Assembly (NCBI GenBank): GCA_938008925.1
Contig: CALLIQ010000128.1
Span: forward strand, 1 to 9,939
Source: an uncultured Acidimicrobiales bacterium
GTDB lineage: Bacteria > Actinomycetota > Acidimicrobiia > Acidimicrobiales > SZUA-35
Direction of reading: 5' to 3'
Length of the DNA stretch: 9,939 nt
Part shown: one piece after another, positions 6,790-9,939 of the stretch
Position numbering within the stretch: the first letter of the stretch is position 1
Layout: every line of letters begins with the position of its first letter
The notes under the pieces: generated by a model
Database searches by the model: none
Seen by the model: the letters and a program-made list of their open reading frames with translations, nothing else
What the model was told of the DNA's origin: nothing
Made by a program: the position numbers and the translations under genes

Positions 6790-6806
6790 TTGAGGGTCGC
6801 CCTCAA
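6790..6806. promoter_or_regulatory. Perfect dyad TTGAGGG-TCG-CCCTCAA
   Basis: The seven-base arms are perfectly complementary around a three-base centre. There is no T-run on the 3' side on either strand, so it does not look like a terminator. It lies about 215 bp upstream of the acyl-CoA dehydrogenase start and about 190 bp upstream of the nrdJ -35. An operator for a dimeric regulator is possible; the regulator is unknown. Confidence 0.35.
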
Positions 6807-6906
6807 CGCGCTGCTCTTCCTAGAGGGCTCAGAAGAACGAGTCCCCGACATGCCACACACTCCGCACCGGCCCAACCCGGCTGTTGGCCAACATAGGGAG
6901 AACGCG

Positions 6907-6958
6907 CTGTGGATTGAAAGAGGACGGCCTGTGGATTTCGAAGCAATGCTGTGGACCA
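6907..6958 (+). repeat. Three CTGTGGA direct repeats, DnaA-box-like
   Basis: CTGTGGA occurs at 6907-6913, 6929-6935 and 6949-6955, spaced 22 and 20 bp, about two helical turns each. The nine-mers TGTGGATTG (6908), TGTGGATTT (6930) and TGTGGACCA (6950) match DnaA boxes (TGTGGATAA, or the actinobacterial TGTGGACAA) at 7, 7 and 8 of 9 bases. They lie about 30-110 bp before the promoter and start of the acyl-CoA dehydrogenase gene. They may instead be activator or repressor sites for that gene. Confidence 0.5.
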
Positions 6959-6987
6959 GCTCGGGACGACCGCCCGAATCGCTCAAT

Positions 6988-7016
6988 CTGACCCGAAACC
7001 GGCCAAGCGGTACTGT
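6988..7016 (+). promoter_or_regulatory. Probable leaderless promoter of the acyl-CoA dehydrogenase gene
   Basis: A -35-like CTGACC (6988-6993, four of six to TTGACA) and TACTGT (7011-7016, fitting the TANNNT -10 pattern) are separated by exactly 17 nt. The -10 ends six nt before the ATG at 7023, so transcription would start at or next to the start codon. The absence of any Shine-Dalgarno sequence before the gene agrees. Leaderless mRNAs are common in actinobacteria. Confidence 0.5.
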
Positions 7017-7022
7017 CACCGA

Positions 7023-8270
7023 ATGGATCTTGCACCCGCCACCGACGATGGGTTCCGCACCCGCATCCGCGCCTTTCTCGACGAGAACCTCCCGGCCGAC
7101 TTCGAAGGCATCGGGGCGCTCGAAGGGGAGGAACGCCAGGCGTTCCTCGAGAGCTGGCGTGCCACCCTCAGCGAGAACAACCTGCTCGCGCTGTCGTGGC
7201 CCAAAGAGGTCGGCGGCGCCGGCCTGAGCCCGGCCGACACGGTCACCCTGCACGAGGAGTTCGCAAAACGCGGCGCACCCACGGGCGGCTCGAACGACGC
7301 GTTCGGCATCTCGATGCTCGGCAACACCATGCTGGCGATGGGGACCGACGAGCAGAAGGCCCACTTCATCCCCAGGATCTTGTCGGGTGAAGATCGCTGG
7401 TGTCAGGGCTACAGCGAGCCCGGTGCCGGCTCCGACCTGGCCGGCCTCGGCACCAAGGCCGTGCTCGACGGCGATCAGTGGATCATCAACGGACAGAAGA
7501 TCTGGACCTCGGCAGGCCAGCACGCCAACTGGATCTTCGTGCTCGCTCGCACCGCTCCCGAGTCGCCGAAGCATCAGGGCATCACGTTCCTCCTCGTTCC
7601 GATGGATCAGCCCGGCGTCGAGCTTCGCCCGATCACCAACGTCACCGGCCAGGACCACTTCAACGAGGTCTTCTTCACCGACGCCGTCTGCCCGGCCGAC
7701 CACGTGCTCGGCGAGGTCAACAGTGGCTGGGCGGTCGCCAACACCCTGCTCGCCAACGAGCGCGGCGCCGGAGCGACCGTCACCCCGCTTCGGTTCAAGG
7801 CCGAGTTCGATCGCCTCAAGGATCTGTGTGTGAAGCGTGAGCTCACCGACGATCCCCTGGTTCGCCAGACGCTCGCCGAAGCACACACCCGTGTCGAGCT
7901 GCTCCGCTACGCCGGCATGCGAGCGCTCACCAACTATCTCCAGGGCAAGCCGCCAGGACCCGAGTCGTCGATCTTCAAGCTGGCGTGGAGCGAACACCAC
8001 TCCAAGACGACCAACGACATCATGAACATCATCGGTCCAGACGCCTTGATCGACGGCGACGACACCACCGCCAGCGGGCTGGGCGCCCCCGACATCGGTG
8101 TTCCCAACAACCCGGCGACGCTGCAGTACAGCTTCCAGATGGCTCGGTCCGGCACGATCTACGCGGGCACCAGCCAGGTCCAGCGCAACATCATCGGTGA
8201 GCGAGTGCTCGGACTTCCCAAGGAGCCGCGGGCCGACGGCGGTCCCTGGAACGAGATCAACAAGGGCTGA
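7023..8270 (+). CDS. Acyl-CoA dehydrogenase (FadE-like flavoprotein)
   Basis: This 415-residue enzyme oxidises an acyl-CoA to the 2,3-enoyl-CoA using FAD and passes electrons to ETF, the first step of beta-oxidation or of a related pathway such as steroid side-chain breakdown. Helical N-domain at about 1-120; FAD/substrate signature CQGYSEPGAGSDLAGL at 127-142 followed by GQKIWTSAGQHANWIF (157-172); C-terminal helical domain ending GTIYAGTSQVQRNIIGERV (377-395). The MCAD-type catalytic glutamate of the YEGT motif is replaced by A381. E246 in LLANERGAG lies near the alternative helix-G position used by isovaleryl- and long-chain acyl-CoA dehydrogenases, so it is the likely base. ATG 7023 is preferred over an in-frame GTG at 6951, because the 24 extra residues look unrelated and a promoter abuts 7023. 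A hairpin and 42 nt separate it from the reductase gene. Confidence 0.93.
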   Translation: MDLAPATDDGFRTRIRAFLDENLPADFEGIGALEGEERQAFLESWRATLSENNLLALSWPKEVGGAGLSPADTVTLHEEFAKRGAPTGGSNDAFGISMLGNTMLAMGTDEQKAHFIPRILSGEDRWCQGYSEPGAGSDLAGLGTKAVLDGDQWIINGQKIWTSAGQHANWIFVLARTAPESPKHQGITFLLVPMDQPGVELRPITNVTGQDHFNEVFFTDAVCPADHVLGEVNSGWAVANTLLANERGAGATVTPLRFKAEFDRLKDLCVKRELTDDPLVRQTLAEAHTRVELLRYAGMRALTNYLQGKPPGPESSIFKLAWSEHHSKTTNDIMNIIGPDALIDGDDTTASGLGAPDIGVPNNPATLQYSFQMARSGTIYAGTSQVQRNIIGERVLGLPKEPRADGGPWNEINKG

Positions 8271-8276
8271 GCGCGC

Positions 8277-8294
8277 GCCGCTCTGGCGAGCGGC
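8277..8294 (+). terminator. GC-rich hairpin after the acyl-CoA dehydrogenase gene
   Basis: GCCGCTC (8277-8283) and GAGCGGC (8288-8294) form a perfect 7-bp stem with a TGGC loop, six nt after the stop codon. Only a short CGTT follows, not a real T-tract. It may terminate or attenuate transcription into the reductase gene, or protect the mRNA 3' end. Confidence 0.45.
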
Positions 8295-8312
8295 CGTTGC
8301 ACACTGCATCCC

Positions 8313-9080
8313 ATGACGAACACTCCGATGGGTGAGGTCGCGCTCGGCGAGCCCGTCCCGACCGACCTCGTCGCCGCGCTCGCTGCAGAGTCGCGGCCGG
8401 GTACGGCCGAGCGACCCTGGGTGTTCACCAACATGATCACGAGCCTCGACGGCTCGGTCGCCGTCGACGGTCTTTCCTCCGGACTCGGAGGTCCCGCCGA
8501 CCTCGCTCTGCTCATCGCATTGCGCCGCACCGCCTCCGCCCTGCTCGTCGGGAGCCGGACCGCGGCGTCGGAGGGGTACCAGCCACCCGACGCCGATCCG
8601 GCGGTTCAGGAGGCTCGTCTCGCCGCGGGGCTGCCCGCTCGCCTCGCCGTCGCCATCGTGAGCGCTCGCCTGAGCATCGGGCCGGATGCTCCCATCTTCT
8701 CCGACCCGACCTACCGACCGATCGTGCTGACCGCTCGAAACGCCCCCACCGACAAGAAGCGCCGGCTCGACGACGTCGCCGACATCGTGGAGGTCGGCAA
8801 CCGCCAGGTCGACCTGCCAAAGGCGATCACTGCACTCGGCCGCAAAGGCCATCATCTCGTGCTCGCTGAGGGCGGCCCGACCTTGAACGGTCAGCTGGTG
8901 GCCGAGGACCTCATCGACGAGTGGAACATGTCGATGTCGCCGATGCTGGTCGCCGGCGATGCCTCGAGGGCCGCGAGAACGACCGACGAACCGGCCACAC
9001 CGCCGCGAGCCATGGAGCTCGAGCGGCTCTGGCACAGCGAGGGCTTCTTGTTCGGCCGCTGGCTTCGCTCCCGCGACTGA
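8313..9080 (+). CDS. Pyrimidine reductase family protein (RibD C-terminal / DHFR-like domain)
   Basis: This 255-residue protein is a stand-alone RibD-C domain, the dihydrofolate-reductase-like fold that reduces the ribosylamino-pyrimidine intermediate of riboflavin synthesis with NADPH. Visible hallmarks: the N-terminal strand with TNMITSLDGSVAVDG (39-53); the ALLVGSRTAASEGY segment (76-89); the nucleotide-binding LVLAEGGPTLNGQL (182-195), typical of RibD-C; and a C-terminal GFLFGRW (244-250). No N-terminal deaminase domain is present. The actinobacterial homologue Rv2671 of Mycobacterium tuberculosis is known to have dihydrofolate reductase activity, so a folate role is an alternative to riboflavin synthesis. 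No other rib gene is in the window. The ATG at 8313 lacks a clear Shine-Dalgarno sequence, and an in-frame ATG at 8328 is also possible. It may share a transcript with the dehydrogenase or be separately expressed. Confidence 0.88.
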   Translation: MTNTPMGEVALGEPVPTDLVAALAAESRPGTAERPWVFTNMITSLDGSVAVDGLSSGLGGPADLALLIALRRTASALLVGSRTAASEGYQPPDADPAVQEARLAAGLPARLAVAIVSARLSIGPDAPIFSDPTYRPIVLTARNAPTDKKRRLDDVADIVEVGNRQVDLPKAITALGRKGHHLVLAEGGPTLNGQLVAEDLIDEWNMSMSPMLVAGDASRAARTTDEPATPPRAMELERLWHSEGFLFGRWLRSRD

Positions 9081-9106
9081 TCAGCGAACGACAAGCTCCG
9101 CTGATC
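9079..9106. terminator. Hairpin over the reductase stop codon, possible terminator
   Basis: GATCAGCG (9079-9086) and CGCTGATC (9099-9106) are perfect 8-bp arms with a 12-nt loop. The left arm begins inside the TGA stop codon. Two further small dyads, TCGCT-C-AGCGA (9122-9132) and TCGGC-TCC-GCCGA (9136-9148), fill the gap to the converging transglycosylase gene. No T-tract is seen, so a two-way terminator region is inferred from position and symmetry. Confidence 0.4.
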
Positions 9107-9175
9107 GAGACCACAGCCGCTTCGCTCAGCGAGTGTCGGCTCCGCCGAACTCACCCCAGAGGTTCCGGAGGTTGG

Positions 9176-9939
9176 TCAGCTGTAGGTGGGGGGAAGGTCG
9201 ATCAGGTCGAGGTATTCGCCTGAGATGCGAATCACGTCGGAGCCATAGACCGCCGAGCGGTTGTAGCCGAGAAGCGACTGTCGGAAGCTCGGCTCTGAGT
9301 CGAGGCCCGAGTGCCGGCGACAGAGATGGCCGGCGGCCGCCAGGGCTGCGTCGTAGAGGTTGTGCGGGTCGGTTTCGCCGTCGCCGTTTCCGTCGCGTCC
9401 GAAGATCGCCCAGCTCGTCGGGATGAACTGCATCGGGCCGACGGCCCGGTCCCACTCGAGGTTGCCGTCGTACACGCCGCCGTCGCTGTCGGGAATGGCC
9501 AACCAAGGGTCACCGTCGAGCACCGGCCCGAGGATCTCGCCGTCGGTCCTGCCATCCGGTCCAACGGTGTTGCCACCGAAGCTGCCGTGTCGGCTCTCGA
9601 CCTTGCCGATGCCGGCCAAATGGTGCCAGCTGACGCGACACGACGGGTCTTCGTCCGCTGTTTGAGCAGCGGCGGTCACGTAGGCGTTCAGTACGACATA
9701 GGGAATGTCGGTACCCGATGCGTTGCTGGCCAAGAGCTCTCGCTCGAACACCGGCCCGTTTCGCTCGATCCGCTCCGTCGCGTCGATCCGGTCGGCTTCC
9801 GCCACGACCTCAGCAGCGGCGGCATCGGCAACCTCTTGCTCCCGATCATCGAGGGACGCCTCGAGCGAGTTCACGACGCCGTCGACCTCAGCCTGGCGAG
9901 TCGTCGCGTCGGCCGCCGACTCGGTGAGGAAGTCCTCTG
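9176..9939 (-). CDS. MltB-like lytic murein transglycosylase, C-terminal part (5' end outside window)
   Basis: The frame is open from the right edge to a TGA at 9178-9176, giving 253 visible residues; a GTG at 9874 is internal to the frame and probably not the start. The enzyme would cleave peptidoglycan glycan strands outside the membrane, forming 1,6-anhydro-muramyl ends. The visible fragment starts with an Ala/Glu-rich, possibly coiled-coil region (about 5-65). The catalytic domain follows: LAGIGKVESRHGSFGG (107-122) with probable catalytic E114, RAVGPMQFIPTSWA (164-177), and the acidic DGNGDGETD loop (182-190), resembling the calcium-binding EF-hand-like loop of Slt35/MltB. C100 and C206 could form a disulfide, as expected for an exported protein. 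The signal peptide or membrane anchor should lie beyond the window. It converges on the reductase gene. Confidence 0.88.
   Translation of the reverse strand, partial: EDFLTESAADATTRQAEVDGVVNSLEASLDDREQEVADAAAAEVVAEADRIDATERIERNGPVFERELLASNASGTDIPYVVLNAYVTAAAQTADEDPSCRVSWHHLAGIGKVESRHGSFGGNTVGPDGRTDGEILGPVLDGDPWLAIPDSDGGVYDGNLEWDRAVGPMQFIPTSWAIFGRDGNGDGETDPHNLYDAALAAAGHLCRRHSGLDSEPSFRQSLLGYNRSAVYGSDVIRISGEYLDLIDLPPTYS

Larger units (their letters stand above)
6601..6987. other. Intergenic stretch upstream of the acyl-CoA dehydrogenase, no credible gene
   Basis: This stretch of nearly 390 nt lies between the nrdJ promoter and the acyl-CoA dehydrogenase promoter. Open frames crossing it have no recognisable product and look like GC-bias artefacts. 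It starts with a pyrimidine-rich tract (6604-6621, purine-rich on the nrdJ strand just upstream of the -35). It also contains a perfect 17-bp dyad (6790-6806) and three TGTGGA-type direct repeats (6907-6958). No RNA gene was recognised. Confidence 0.6.

Noticed and set aside
6907..6958. Chromosome replication origin based on DnaA-like boxes
   Set aside because: There are only three imperfect boxes, no AT-rich unwinding region beside them, and no dnaA, dnaN, recF or gyrase genes nearby.
6679..7227. A 182-codon plus-strand frame upstream of and overlapping the dehydrogenase
   Set aside because: It overlaps the conserved start of the dehydrogenase in another frame and has no recognisable domain.
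6597..9035. An 812-codon open frame on the minus strand opposite the dehydrogenase and reductase genes
   Set aside because: It is antisense to two conserved genes with intact motifs and lacks any recognisable domain; same GC-bias effect.

Overview
The window is a high-GC chromosomal segment of actinobacterial type. GTG starts, strong G/C bias at third codon positions, a cobalamin-dependent ribonucleotide reductase, a FadE/FadD-style fatty-acid gene pair and a RibD-like pyrimidine reductase all fit an actinobacterium. The protein style suggests the Acidimicrobiia (Ilumatobacter-like), but that placement is an impression from sequence, not a search. No tRNA, rRNA, insertion sequence, phage gene or CRISPR array was seen.

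Layout, left to right. (1) Positions 1-1263, plus strand: the 3' end of a small predicted AAA-type kinase gene, then 12 nt later an aminoglycoside-phosphotransferase/choline-kinase fold gene, probably one operon. (2) Positions 1320-2882, minus strand: an acyl-CoA synthetase converging on the APH gene; hairpins sit over both stop codons. (3) Positions 3087-5948, minus strand: nrdJ, the class II (adenosylcobalamin-dependent) ribonucleotide reductase, closed by a clear intrinsic terminator that separates it from the acyl-CoA synthetase. (4) Positions 5949-7022: a gene-poor interval of about 1.07 kb between divergent nrdJ and an acyl-CoA dehydrogenase gene. It holds a strong minus-strand promoter (TTGACA, 18 bp, TGTAAT), a good NrdR-box match, and a predicted nrdJ 5' leader of about 615 nt rich in inverted repeats plus a 15-bp tandem repeat. 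On the other side are three TGTGGA-type direct repeats and a probable leaderless promoter for the dehydrogenase. (5) Positions 7023-9080, plus strand: acyl-CoA dehydrogenase, a hairpin, then the RibD-C family reductase. (6) Positions 9176-9939, minus strand: the C-terminal part of an MltB-like lytic transglycosylase that runs off the right edge, converging on the reductase with a hairpin between.

The genes are mostly ordinary housekeeping or accessory metabolism: deoxyribonucleotide supply, fatty-acid activation and oxidation, a reductase that may serve flavin or folate metabolism, and cell-wall turnover. The two lipid genes flank nrdJ but are not in one operon. I found no convincing new multi-gene system. 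The part most worth attention is regulatory: the nrdJ control region and its long, apparently non-coding, structured leader.
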